Source: a bacterium
GTDB taxonomy: Bacteria > Babelota > Babeliae > Babelales > JABJEI01
Direction: 5' to 3'
Assembly (NCBI GenBank): GCA_018663245.1
Contig: JABJEI010000012.1
Location: 29,969-93,968, forward strand
DNA length: 64,000 bases
The stretch's first letter is position 1; every line of letters begins with the position of its first letter. Positions 20,001 to 29,600 of the stretch are shown here, piece after piece. Both the position numbers and the translations under genes were made by a program. Under the pieces are notes generated by a model. That model searched no databases. It was not told the origin of the DNA and saw only the letters and a list, made by a program, of their open reading frames with translations.

Positions 20001-20106
20001 CAAGGAAAAAAAGCTTTATAAGTTACAGGCTAAAGTGGATACAACTCTATACTAAATGATCACCTCCCTGGTAGCATAATTTTGTTACCAGGAGGATTCA
20101 AAAATA

Positions 20107-20394
20107 ATGAAGCGCACTCAAAGAAGCCTGTCATTTATGGTAATTTTTGTTGCTGCCCAAATCTTTTTTATTTTTTTCCATCTTTTTTATCAAAGCATAA
20201 AAATAAAAGGTAACTACAAAAATCAGCGCTTAACTGAGCAGCTAAAACAGCTCCATTTAAATATTGACCAACTACAACAAAAACTAGCCGCCCACAAAGA
20301 TCTAAAAAAAGTAAAAGGCTATGCAACAAATAAATTAAAGATGAAGTCACTAAAAGTTGGCGACATGTCCAAGGTTCCTGACAATGCAGGCTAG
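20107..20394 (+). CDS. FtsL-like single-pass coiled-coil membrane protein
   Basis: short N-terminal cytoplasmic segment, one TM, coiled-coil LKQLHLNIDQLQQKLAAHKDL; directly upstream of the PBP gene. Confidence 0.5.
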   Translation: MKRTQRSLSFMVIFVAAQIFFIFFHLFYQSIKIKGNYKNQRLTEQLKQLHLNIDQLQQKLAAHKDLKKVKGYATNKLKMKSLKVGDMSKVPDNAG

Positions 20395-22051
20395 ACAGTA
20401 CAAAATTCGCTCAGCCTTGCTCTTTGTTGGATTATTTTTAGTATACGCCAGCCTAACATTACGGCTTGTTCACCTGCACACCTACGGCCGCAAGCGACTT
20501 CTAGACTATGCCGACAGTCAGTACAACGTCACGCTCACAACATACCCCGAACGTGCGCACATTCTTGACCGCAACAGACATCGACTAGTAACCAACAAAA
20601 AAAGCTCTACTGCATTCATCATCCCCTCCAAAATTGAACAGCCAGACAAGCTCAACTTGATACTAAAAAAACATTTTCCTGTTGCGTACAAACGGTTACA
20701 AAAAGCCAACAAAAAATCATGCCACTTCATTTATGTTGCTAGACGATTAACAAGCCAACAGCTAAACATTCTCGAACAAGCACAATGCCCGGACATTCAT
20801 TATCTGCAAGAACCAAGTCGCTTTTGCCACCATCCATCAGCCGGCTCCATTGTCGGGTTGGTAGACATCGACGGCAAAGGTGTGTGCGGAATTGAGTGGG
20901 CGCGTAACAAGCAGCTTGCCGGAAGCCCAACAACAAAGATCTTGCAAAAAGATGCACGTTCCCGCAATTACTACTTTAAAGAACTTGAGAGCATCGAGGG
21001 CAAAGCACCTGACCCTGTCTACCTAACCATAGACAGCCAAGTACAATTTTTGGTTCAAGAAGAGCTAGAAGCAGCAGCAAGTAAGTGGAAAGCTGAATTG
21101 GCTATGGCCGTTGTTATGGATCCAAAAACCGGCGAAATCATTGCCATGGCCCAAAACCCAACCTTTGACCCAAACAATACACGAACCTTGAATATCGGAC
21201 AGACCAAGCATACCGTTATCAGCGACGCCTACGAACTAGGCTCTGTTGTTAAAATATTTGTCGCATTAGCCGCGCTTGAAGAAGAACTTGTAACCCCTGA
21301 TGAACCAATAAACTGTCAATTTACTGAGGAAGGACGAGTTCACGGCCGCCCCGTAAATACCTGGCGAGCTGATGGGATTATTCCTTTTTCAGAAGTTATT
21401 CAGGCCTCCAACAACATTGGAACCGTTATCGTTGCATTCCGTTTAGGAAAACATCTTTACGATCATTACAAGCGACTTGGATTCTCACAACCAACCGGCA
21501 TAGAGCTTCCCGGTCAACAGGTAGGGTTTGTCACAGCACCCGAACGCTGGTCTAAGCAATCGTTGGTGTCATTAGCCTTTGGATATGAAATTAGATCGTC
21601 ACTACTGCAACTTGCACGGGCATTCTCACTTTTCATCAACGGTGGCAAGTTGATTAAGCCACACGTAATTCAAAATGACAGTCTGATGATGAGCAACCTT
21701 GCACAGCCACAGCTGTACAGTAATCGCGCTTTACAACAGATGCGACAAATTTTGCGGCAAACAATCGAGTCTGGAACAGCTCGTAGGGGAAGAATAACCG
21801 GATACACAGTCATGGGTAAAACGGGAACGGCAAATCTTGTGGTTAACAAAAAGTACAGTCAAGAGCATAACATCTACACATTCACAGGAAGCATTGAACA
21901 AGGTGATTATGCCAGAGTAATTGTAGTAAGTATAAAGAATATTGTTGACAACAAAGAACATCTTTTTGCATCAACAGTAGCGGTGCCACTGTTCAGATCC
22001 ATCGCCGAAAAATTAGTTGTTCATGATCGAATAGTTTCTCACAAGGCATAA
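20384..22051 (+). CDS. ftsI: penicillin-binding transpeptidase, FtsI/PBP3 class
   Basis: SxxK (YELGSVVKIFVA), SxN (QASNNIGTV), KTG (VMGKTGTANL); start at MQARQYK overlaps the preceding ORF by 11 nt. Confidence 0.9.
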   Translation: MQARQYKIRSALLFVGLFLVYASLTLRLVHLHTYGRKRLLDYADSQYNVTLTTYPERAHILDRNRHRLVTNKKSSTAFIIPSKIEQPDKLNLILKKHFPVAYKRLQKANKKSCHFIYVARRLTSQQLNILEQAQCPDIHYLQEPSRFCHHPSAGSIVGLVDIDGKGVCGIEWARNKQLAGSPTTKILQKDARSRNYYFKELESIEGKAPDPVYLTIDSQVQFLVQEELEAAASKWKAELAMAVVMDPKTGEIIAMAQNPTFDPNNTRTLNIGQTKHTVISDAYELGSVVKIFVALAALEEELVTPDEPINCQFTEEGRVHGRPVNTWRADGIIPFSEVIQASNNIGTVIVAFRLGKHLYDHYKRLGFSQPTGIELPGQQVGFVTAPERWSKQSLVSLAFGYEIRSSLLQLARAFSLFINGGKLIKPHVIQNDSLMMSNLAQPQLYSNRALQQMRQILRQTIESGTARRGRITGYTVMGKTGTANLVVNKKYSQEHNIYTFTGSIEQGDYARVIVVSIKNIVDNKEHLFASTVAVPLFRSIAEKLVVHDRIVSHKA

Positions 22052-22054
22052 AAA

Positions 22055-22083
22055 AAAGGGCGACCCCAACGGGATCGCCCTTT
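22055..22083. terminator. intrinsic (bidirectional) terminator
   Basis: aaagggcga-ccccaacggga-tcgcccttt hairpin between convergent genes. Confidence 0.85.
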
Positions 22084-22107
22084 AAACGTGTAATTCAGCG
22101 AACTGAA

Positions 22108-22617
22108 TTATGCAAGTTTTTTATGGCTGTCGTGTCGCTTGAAAATCTTGCCGAAAGGCTTAGCTACTGTTTTAGCAGCTGATTTTGTTGCTTTCCATGC
22201 ACTTTTAGCAACGTTGCCGATACCAGAGTAAGCACCGAAACGGTAACCAACGTAACCGATTCCAGCAGCTGCAGCAGTTACGCCAACAGTTGTTAGAGGG
22301 TTTTCTTTTGCCCATGAGTAACCATCTTTAGCGCCATTCCATGACCAGTTTGCTACAGACTTGGTTGTATCCCAAGACTTAACAGCAACTTTTTTACCAG
22401 CGCCATAAACGGAAGTAGTAACTTTTTTACCAGCGCCATATACGGAAGAACCGACATACTTAACAGCACCAGTAGTAGCATTAGCACTTGTGGCAACAGC
22501 TTTGTAAACAGCGTTATCTTCGCTGTAACCAACTTTAGGACTATCAACAACAGCACCACTATTAGAAATGGCACCTGCCATGACTGCTAGAAGCAGACCA
22601 ACTTTAATTTTTTGCAT
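22108..22617 (-). CDS. hypothetical secreted Ala-rich protein with internal 11-aa repeat (SVYGAGKKV..)
   Basis: start MQKIKVGLLLAVMAGAISNSGA with AAGGA RBS; 33-nt direct repeats near 22387 and 22420. Confidence 0.65.
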   Translation of the reverse strand: MQKIKVGLLLAVMAGAISNSGAVVDSPKVGYSEDNAVYKAVATSANATTGAVKYVGSSVYGAGKKVTTSVYGAGKKVAVKSWDTTKSVANWSWNGAKDGYSWAKENPLTTVGVTAAAAGIGYVGYRFGAYSGIGNVAKSAWKATKSAAKTVAKPFGKIFKRHDSHKKLA

Positions 22618-22882
22618 AACGTAAGATTCCTTTCTATACGTTGCTTGAACATAAATAATCAAAAAACCAGTGATTTCAAATCTAGATACATTGCAAGGTG
22701 TAATTATCTTAAAAGACGACATTACACGCTAACAGTGCAAAAACAGAATACATGAACTAAAAGAAAACTGCAAATGCAACTGATGCTTTTTGAAGAACAG
22801 TAGATCTTTTCTATGGGTACAATAATGTGTTACAACAATGGTCGACGTGTGTCACATGCTACCAAAGGTCAAGGATATATTG

Positions 22883-24292
22883 ATGAGGCAACAACAGATA
22901 TTGTTTTGTTTAGCGCTAATTACCCTTACCATGCCTATGCATGCGAGACGCTTAACATCGCTCAGCCAATCGTTTTTGTTTACACGGCCAGCTTACGACA
23001 ATCTAGGCGCCAGAGAAGCTTTATGGGACCAAGCTAGCTACGGGGCCCAAGAAACCTGTCTGAATGGCATACAAGCAAGTGCATTTGCAACCCAAAGCAT
23101 TAGTTCATCGCAAGATGGCCAATACTTCATGTTTGATAAAAAGAATAAGCTGATTGTCGGTGGTAGCGATCACGCAGATCGTGATGTACTATTAACATGG
23201 CTTGATAGCAGCAGTACCGAAACTGGCTTTAGAGAATTTATCGAGATCAAGCCCAAAACAAAGCAGTACGGAGCAATGCTCCAGCTACACCACTGCCTTG
23301 GCCAGCACACCTCGTTTAAACTGTTTAAGCGTCTATGGTTAGAAATGAGCGCACCATTCACCATTACAAAAAACGATTTACAGCTAACAGCCTCACAAAC
23401 GCTTACCGACCTATTCAATCGCGCAGACTTAACAGCAGCTAAGCTAAGCCCTACAGAACGATCAAAGACAAACATTGCCGAAGTTATCGTACAGCTCGGC
23501 ACGTCATTCATAAATAACGATAATTTTTTGTTGTCAACTCGCACTGGAGTTGGAATACCGACTGCAGGCAGCCCCGACTCAACCTACACCTTCAACCCTG
23601 TTATGGGACCAAACGGTCACTTTTCTCTAATATCAAACATCAACGCACAGCTACCACTAACCAAAGATGACGCCAATGGCTTTGTTGGAATAGTAGGTGC
23701 GGTGCAACAGCGATATTACTTGCCCAACAAGCAGTACCGCGTTCTTGACCTTGACGAGAAACCATGGAGTCGATACCTACAGTTCCGTAAAGAAGGCGAA
23801 ACTGCGACCGTACCGGGAGTTAAAATACTCAATCAGTACGTAACAGTCGACCCATACAATCACATCGACCTGTATGCAGGGATGCGCTTTAAGCGTGGCG
23901 GAGCTCAAATGGACCTTGGTTATAATTTGTGGGTTCACCCAACCGAGCAGATTACGCTAGCCAAAGACGGTAACGATACTTTCACACCCGACTTCACCCT
24001 GTACGGAATAGCAGGCTCAACCAGTGCTAAATCTGCTAGTGCTAGTACTATCAAAACACTGGCAATCGATGACACCGGCGGCTTCATCGTACTCAAAGAA
24101 GCCGACATTGACTTGGCCTCAGGGGCATCTCAGGGTACATCGCTTCACCGTATCAGCGCTTCAATTGGCGCAAAGGGCAAACATAAAGATACAGCCGGAT
24201 TTGGCATGATATCTATTTTTTATGAAGCACCGTACAACTGGGCAAATTTCCATCAATGGGGAGCGTGGTTCAAAATGGGTGTAACTTGGTAA
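22883..24292 (+). CDS. putative outer-membrane beta-barrel protein
   Basis: signal peptide MRQQQILFCLALITLTMPMHA; barrel-like strands (HIDLYAGMRFKRGGAQMDLGYNLWV); resembles 47488..49104. Confidence 0.6.
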   Translation: MRQQQILFCLALITLTMPMHARRLTSLSQSFLFTRPAYDNLGAREALWDQASYGAQETCLNGIQASAFATQSISSSQDGQYFMFDKKNKLIVGGSDHADRDVLLTWLDSSSTETGFREFIEIKPKTKQYGAMLQLHHCLGQHTSFKLFKRLWLEMSAPFTITKNDLQLTASQTLTDLFNRADLTAAKLSPTERSKTNIAEVIVQLGTSFINNDNFLLSTRTGVGIPTAGSPDSTYTFNPVMGPNGHFSLISNINAQLPLTKDDANGFVGIVGAVQQRYYLPNKQYRVLDLDEKPWSRYLQFRKEGETATVPGVKILNQYVTVDPYNHIDLYAGMRFKRGGAQMDLGYNLWVHPTEQITLAKDGNDTFTPDFTLYGIAGSTSAKSASASTIKTLAIDDTGGFIVLKEADIDLASGASQGTSLHRISASIGAKGKHKDTAGFGMISIFYEAPYNWANFHQWGAWFKMGVTW

Positions 24293-24385
24293 AAAGATAT
24301 GATAACTAAACTTTTTTAGCCTAAAACCACAAAGAAAGGGCACAATGACATAGGGGGAATCAAAGCTTAAACAGGGGACAGATTC

Positions 24386-25192
24386 GTGATGGGACACATC
24401 AATAAGGCCTTTCGTGCCTTTACATTTTTTTTATCAATTTTTGCATTTTTGCACACACACTCAATGTATAAAAGCACCTCAAGGTTGCTTCAAATTGATC
24501 TTCAGCAGTACTTTTGCGAAAAACGCTATCAACGCAAAGATCTCAAAAAAAATTTACGGGCTAAAAGTCGACAACAAAAAGAACTACGCAAACTTCAACA
24601 TCAAACCGCTCGGCTAGCTCGCATACAAAATCTTCAAAATATACAAAAAAATGTTAACTCATTGCCACAAAAATTAACCGGTACGGGGTTCACTTTAAGC
24701 AATGATCGTAAAAGTATTTGTGCTCCTAGAAGAGCAATACAAAAAGGATACGATTACTTCAAAGAGAATCCTCTTTGCTATCATGATAATTCAAAAATCA
24801 TTGTCGATCTAGAGCATGTTTTTGGATTTGCATGGAAGAATGACTGTATTCATGGCGGACATTTTGACCCACAAAATCGCCTTAAAAAAGCAGCTGTTCT
24901 TAAAACAACAAATGAACAAGCAAATCCAAACCAGGCCTACACAGCTCAAGCAGAATTGCCAGGCATAACGCGGTCATGCAAAAAAAGCTTTTTCCCGCCG
25001 ACCTGGAGACCAGAACAGGTATGCAGTAGCCTGAAAGGAGCTCTAAAAAACCCTATCAATGAAATTAAACGAGAAAAATCTGCCCTGGTAATTGCAGGCA
25101 AAGATCTCGTAAGCAATCTGAAACTTATTATTTACGCCAACAAGAAAGATTGCGGACAACTCAACATAGTCAGTTTTTTCCCAAATGTTTAG
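24386..25192 (+). CDS. secreted protein with C-terminal EndoU-like nuclease domain (candidate)
   Basis: signal peptide; EHVFGFAWKNDCIHGGHFDP (two His 15 residues apart, GGH) and FFPPTWRPEQVCSSLKGALKN...NLKLIIYANKKDCGQLNIVSFFPNV. Confidence 0.55.
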   Translation: MMGHINKAFRAFTFFLSIFAFLHTHSMYKSTSRLLQIDLQQYFCEKRYQRKDLKKNLRAKSRQQKELRKLQHQTARLARIQNLQNIQKNVNSLPQKLTGTGFTLSNDRKSICAPRRAIQKGYDYFKENPLCYHDNSKIIVDLEHVFGFAWKNDCIHGGHFDPQNRLKKAAVLKTTNEQANPNQAYTAQAELPGITRSCKKSFFPPTWRPEQVCSSLKGALKNPINEIKREKSALVIAGKDLVSNLKLIIYANKKDCGQLNIVSFFPNV

Positions 25193-25393
25193 CCTGAACA
25201 AGTACTAGCAAAAAGCTAATTATCGCTTACAAAATCAATCGATAAAGGCCATACGCAAATCACACAACAATAAGGCCGGCACCGACCCACAGATCATTTG
25301 CTTTTATTTTAATAAAATATTGCAATTGGAATATTAAATCTGTTACCCTGATAATATAAGAAGGAAGTAAAACTTCATGAATCGGGGGATAAT

Positions 25394-25705
25394 ATGAAGA
25401 AAATAATTAACATACTAAGCGCTATGCTTGTAATTCTATCTACAGGAATAGCTTGCGCCGGTATTGCAATAACGAATAAATGTAATGAAATGATAACCGT
25501 CAGTGCATTACGCAACAGGCGTATTGTCGCCCACAAAATGGGTGCCAATAAATACTGCACAATGGACGAAACACCCAACCACATATCAGTTAGAGTACAG
25601 GGTGCAGATATCAGCTTTAAGCCAAAGTCTGGCTGCATTTACATAGCAAGCTGCGGCAGCAATGGACCTCGCATAACCCGAGTGAATCGCGTCAACAGTA
25701 ATTAA
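25394..25705 (+). CDS. small secreted Cys-containing protein
   Basis: signal peptide MKKIINILSAMLVILSTGIACA. Confidence 0.6.
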   Translation: MKKIINILSAMLVILSTGIACAGIAITNKCNEMITVSALRNRRIVAHKMGANKYCTMDETPNHISVRVQGADISFKPKSGCIYIASCGSNGPRITRVNRVNSN

Positions 25706-26940
25706 GTCCAAGCAGAAGACAATTTAAGCAACTTACAGCGCTTGATATGCGCCAGATGCTTACCCCACTTGTCTAGCAACCAGATTGGACGCCGCTTACT
25801 ACAAGCAGTCAGTAAATCTTTGTAAGTTTCTATACCCTCAAACATTCTGTTAAGCGGCAACTCATGCACCAATCCATACCCTCCACCGTAACCACGAGCC
25901 TCGATAAGTAGGCCTTTTTTTGCATTACTAACCGCAACAACATGCCCCGGAAACCAAATTAAATCCCCATCATCAACAACCTGTCCCCGTTTTATCGGTT
26001 TCATGAATTTAGCCAATGTTGTCGAAGTCTCAAAGAAGTATGGCAAACCGGCCATCTGTGTAGCCATCAACACCATATTTGAGCAATCAAGGCCCATTTT
26101 AGGCGAATGTGTTGCCTGCTCACGGTGATAATAAAAGTTACATAATCCTGGCTCACCCGGAAGTTTTGAAAATGCCTCTTTGGTACAGCGCACATCAGGG
26201 CTACGACCGCTCCAGACATACGGTATAAAGCCGTCATCATTACGGCACCAAGAACGAATAATTCCCAAAAAATCACTAATTCGCCTAGTAATAGACTTAG
26301 CCTGAACGTCACTTGCCTTGATCAAATTTTCGGTTGGTATATCGACATTCAACACTTTGCTACAAAGGCTATCCAGCATCCAAACCCCCGTTGTCCGCGC
26401 ATCGCGCCTACCATCGCACATAAATCTAACTCCCGCACACAGCAACCGACCATCCGGCGATTGCCAAGATTTACCCAGGGTTACCAAATTATCTGGGCAC
26501 AGAGTACTTGCATCATTAAACGATACTGCCGGCGGCAAATTAGCAAGATTAATCCCCCGCTTATCTAAGGTCTCAAGTGGCACAATGCTCGACTTATTTA
26601 CCCAATATTTAGATGCTGTATACCCCTTTTTGCGTTTTTTTAGTGATGCACTCTCGATAGCGACAAATGCATAATCTTCACGCATTTTTACCACCGTTAC
26701 AATCTCATTAAATAGCAGCTGATGCCCTCGAGAACAGCGACGAGCATGATCGGCAAAACAAATCGGACCGTTCGTATGGAACGCCAACTTACCCGGCCAT
26801 TTTGGAATAAAACCTGTATGCATGTCAGCAACTGGCACACAGCAAATAGCTTGATATGGTTTGCCCTTCTTAAAAGCATTGCCATGCCAACAGCCAGCTA
26901 CAAAAATAAAAAAACAAAAAGTAGATAGTAAACGTTTCAT
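25702..26940 (-). CDS. secreted NlpC/P60-family cysteine peptidase, probable SH3-like N-terminus
   Basis: MGLDCSNMVLMATQMAG (Cys) and DLIWFPGHVVAVSN (His); signal peptide MKRLLSTFCFFIFVAGCWHGNAF. Confidence 0.8.
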   Translation of the reverse strand: MKRLLSTFCFFIFVAGCWHGNAFKKGKPYQAICCVPVADMHTGFIPKWPGKLAFHTNGPICFADHARRCSRGHQLLFNEIVTVVKMREDYAFVAIESASLKKRKKGYTASKYWVNKSSIVPLETLDKRGINLANLPPAVSFNDASTLCPDNLVTLGKSWQSPDGRLLCAGVRFMCDGRRDARTTGVWMLDSLCSKVLNVDIPTENLIKASDVQAKSITRRISDFLGIIRSWCRNDDGFIPYVWSGRSPDVRCTKEAFSKLPGEPGLCNFYYHREQATHSPKMGLDCSNMVLMATQMAGLPYFFETSTTLAKFMKPIKRGQVVDDGDLIWFPGHVVAVSNAKKGLLIEARGYGGGYGLVHELPLNRMFEGIETYKDLLTACSKRRPIWLLDKWGKHLAHIKRCKLLKLSSAWT

Positions 26941-27127
26941 GACAAGCGTCCCCCTTAATAAAATCCCTTACCCCCAGACTATCCAAGCAGAGACCTTAAT
27001 CACAAGAGACCATCAGTTCAAAAATGAAACCTCAAAAGAAAGTTAAAATGCACAAATTATTGATATTCTATTTTGAAATTTATTAAACTTAATATGATAA
27101 GAAACAACAATAAAAAAGGAATTCGTC

Positions 27128-27565
27128 ATGAAAAGGCTACATAAAATTCTTATAATTCTGCTTACCATTGCACCTTTGGTCAAAGCGCGCCTTGTAAATT
27201 TCCGCAATAACTCAGACAACAACAGCACGGCAAGGTTGACCGCCACAGATCTAACCAAAAACAAAAAATACACAATGCAGCCAAAAGCGATCTCACCATT
27301 GATGAACATTAGACCGTCAGACCTGCTAGTTGTTAAGCACGATCGCATCCCAGGGACACACTACATTCAAATCACAAAGGGCTCCTTACCAATCACAATT
27401 AATGCCAGCACGGCTATGCGCTTAACCGGACACAATCAACGTCAACGAGTAAAGAAACATGGGAAATTTATCCACCACACAAGCTCATACAGGACCATAC
27501 AGACAGCATCTAAGCACCTGACTTACCCCATCAAAGAGTTGGAGTTTGTTGCGACGACAAACTAA
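27128..27565 (+). CDS. small secreted basic protein
   Basis: signal peptide MKRLHKILIILLTIAPLVKA. Confidence 0.55.
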   Translation: MKRLHKILIILLTIAPLVKARLVNFRNNSDNNSTARLTATDLTKNKKYTMQPKAISPLMNIRPSDLLVVKHDRIPGTHYIQITKGSLPITINASTAMRLTGHNQRQRVKKHGKFIHHTSSYRTIQTASKHLTYPIKELEFVATTN

Positions 27566-27582
27566 TAAACAATCCTTTGCCT

Positions 27583-27750
27583 GCATGTCCTTCGTAGCTT
27601 TAGCGAAGCAGGAGCCGGCGAAGCTTTACGCGAAGCCTGGGAAGCTAACGCTTTTAGGCTGCTTCAAACAGTTCTGCTAATAATGAAAACCTTTAGAAAC
27701 TTCTTGCCCCTGCATGCCCTTCGTAGCTTTAGCGAAGTAGGGTCACAGCG
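27583..27750. repeat. interspersed repeat: module B, module A, module B
   Basis: two copies of ccttcgtagctttagcgaag flanking gcttcaaacagttctgctaataatgaaaac. Confidence 0.85.
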
Positions 27751-27780
27751 CAGTTCGTAGAACGTAGAAAAATCGGACAC

Positions 27781-27820
27781 AAAAAAGGAGCGGCTCATTA
27801 CAAACCGCCCCTTTTTATCA
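27781..27820. terminator. intrinsic terminator
   Basis: aaaaaaggagcggctcattacaaaccgccccttttt; homologous to 29748-29782. Confidence 0.75.
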
Positions 27821-27834
27821 TAACTTTAAAAAAA

Positions 27835-28035
27835 TTATACTACTTTTGTGTCACAACCATCATAACAAATGGCCCGAGCAGGTGAAAAAGAATGATGATT
27901 CGCCCTACACGCAGACTTACAGTCTCGAACCGTTTTACTATAATTAAACGCATCAAGTTCAAACTTAGCTTGTGTCTGACTAAACAGACCACCAATAGCT
28001 AATATCAGCATAATTGCTGCAAATTGTTTCTTCAT
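27835..28035 (-). CDS. small secreted peptide with CX3C-X13-CX3C cysteine pattern
   Basis: MKKQFAAIMLILAIGGLFSQTQA signal then DCKSACRANHHSFSPARAICYDGCD; start at internal Met. Confidence 0.65.
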   Translation of the reverse strand: MKKQFAAIMLILAIGGLFSQTQAKFELDAFNYSKTVRDCKSACRANHHSFSPARAICYDGCDTKVV

Positions 28036-28154
28036 GATAAAACTCCTTTTTCCATAAAAATTAATTACGGAGCACTCACAATGAGCACCCTTCATATCTT
28101 TATTATACGAAACATTTCACAGTTAAATCAATGATTTTATTCAAAATAGCCAAT

Positions 28155-29600
28155 CTATTCTTCTTGGGTTTTTATTGTTGGTCGTAAGCTTATTGCCCTT
28201 GATGAAAGAAGATCACCAGAAAAATAGCTTGAAATAATCCTAGTAACATCTGATCCAACTCCTTGCTCTTCTAATTTTTCCACAGATCGCGTTAACACCC
28301 TTCGACGCAAGGCATGGTTGATAATATGTTTGCCATAAAGCCTATAATGTTTTTTTTCTACATATTGCCAGCCATGATCCTTACAAACCTGCTTTTTAAA
28401 GTGCTTGTAAGACTGGTTTATAGCTTGAGATAAAGGCACAGCTTTGCCTTCATTCCAGTTTTTGTCCCAGATAAATTCCCAATCCTTTGCCGACAAGTTA
28501 AGCTTGCTAATAAGCTTCTCAAAGGAATCGGCCGGCTTTTTACCGTCATAAAACAATCTAAGAAGATCAACCCGATCAGAGGGCATCTTTCTCGAAGCTA
28601 GCCGATTTTGAACAAACAGGTTAACAATTTCTGATGAAGTATCATTCTCTTCAAGAGAGCACCGAAGTCCATCAAAACTTCTCCCTAATCTATAAACGGA
28701 AGCCAGAAGTTTTGCTGTTTTTCCTTTTTCATAAGCCAATTGATGCGGCTTTCTCATGTAATTGTTCGTCGCATAGATATTGGCACCACACTTAACAAAC
28801 AATTTAGCCATATCCAAAGAAGAACATTTCGCAGCTTCATGTAATGCAGTATTTCGATCAGAATTCTCGATACCCAAATCAGCATCACCACTTTCTATGA
28901 GCAACTGGAACACACCTTTTATATCCTTTGATAGATTAAAAGATGCAAAATCATGGAATATTGTACCTGTTTCAAAACTAATAAGGCTTTGATTGTATTT
29001 TTTATTAACAGCACGTTTTAAATCTTGTTTGTCTAAAGAGTTAATAAACTGTCTTAACTCCCTTAGCCCGTTCTTATAACGCATATTACTATCAGAATCT
29101 TTCAAACCATTAAACACAAGCCCGCGAAGTTTTTGAATCCTACATCTGATGCTATTAATAAACTCGTTGGCCCGAGCCTGCTGCATTGCAACTTTAACCT
29201 CTTCAAACTTACCCATTGAGTATAATTTTTTTGTAATCAGTTCAACTACCTTGCCGCTTCCTTTGCATTTAGCCACGCACAAAGGTGTATCGCCTGCCCA
29301 ATCCTTGGCACATAAACCTGATTCATCATCCTTTAAAAGCCGCTCAACCAACTCAGGCATATCCCACTCTGCAGCGATATGAAGAAGCCTTCTATTAGAA
29401 CCGTAACTTTCTAACGCACTAATTATAAATTCATCTTCACTAGCAGCCCCAATAATTTTTTTAAGCGCATCTTTATCTTTTCTATGAACGGCTCCTTTGG
29501 CCTTCGAGGCGTTCGGAAAACCGCCATACAAGACTGCCTTAGCTGAAGACGCAGCCAAAAAAATTATACACAAAAGCTTTGATTCAATTTTCATTCTCAT
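28155..29600 (-). CDS. secreted ankyrin-repeat protein with unknown C-terminal region
   Basis: RRLLHIAAEWDMPELVERLLKDDESG; NTALHEAAKCSSLDMAKLFVKCGANIYATNN. Confidence 0.85.
   Translation of the reverse strand: MRMKIESKLLCIIFLAASSAKAVLYGGFPNASKAKGAVHRKDKDALKKIIGAASEDEFIISALESYGSNRRLLHIAAEWDMPELVERLLKDDESGLCAKDWAGDTPLCVAKCKGSGKVVELITKKLYSMGKFEEVKVAMQQARANEFINSIRCRIQKLRGLVFNGLKDSDSNMRYKNGLRELRQFINSLDKQDLKRAVNKKYNQSLISFETGTIFHDFASFNLSKDIKGVFQLLIESGDADLGIENSDRNTALHEAAKCSSLDMAKLFVKCGANIYATNNYMRKPHQLAYEKGKTAKLLASVYRLGRSFDGLRCSLEENDTSSEIVNLFVQNRLASRKMPSDRVDLLRLFYDGKKPADSFEKLISKLNLSAKDWEFIWDKNWNEGKAVPLSQAINQSYKHFKKQVCKDHGWQYVEKKHYRLYGKHIINHALRRRVLTRSVEKLEEQGVGSDVTRIISSYFSGDLLSSRAISLRPTIKTQEE

Noticed and set aside
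24386-25705. Complete toxin-immunity (contact-dependent inhibition) locus
   Set aside because: Only the EndoU-like protein is supported; the downstream small secreted protein is not demonstrably an immunity protein, and no CdiA/CdiB or Rhs scaffold is present
1185-27750. Interspersed modules as insertion sequences
   Set aside because: No transposase ORF or clear target-site duplications visible; at most non-autonomous elements
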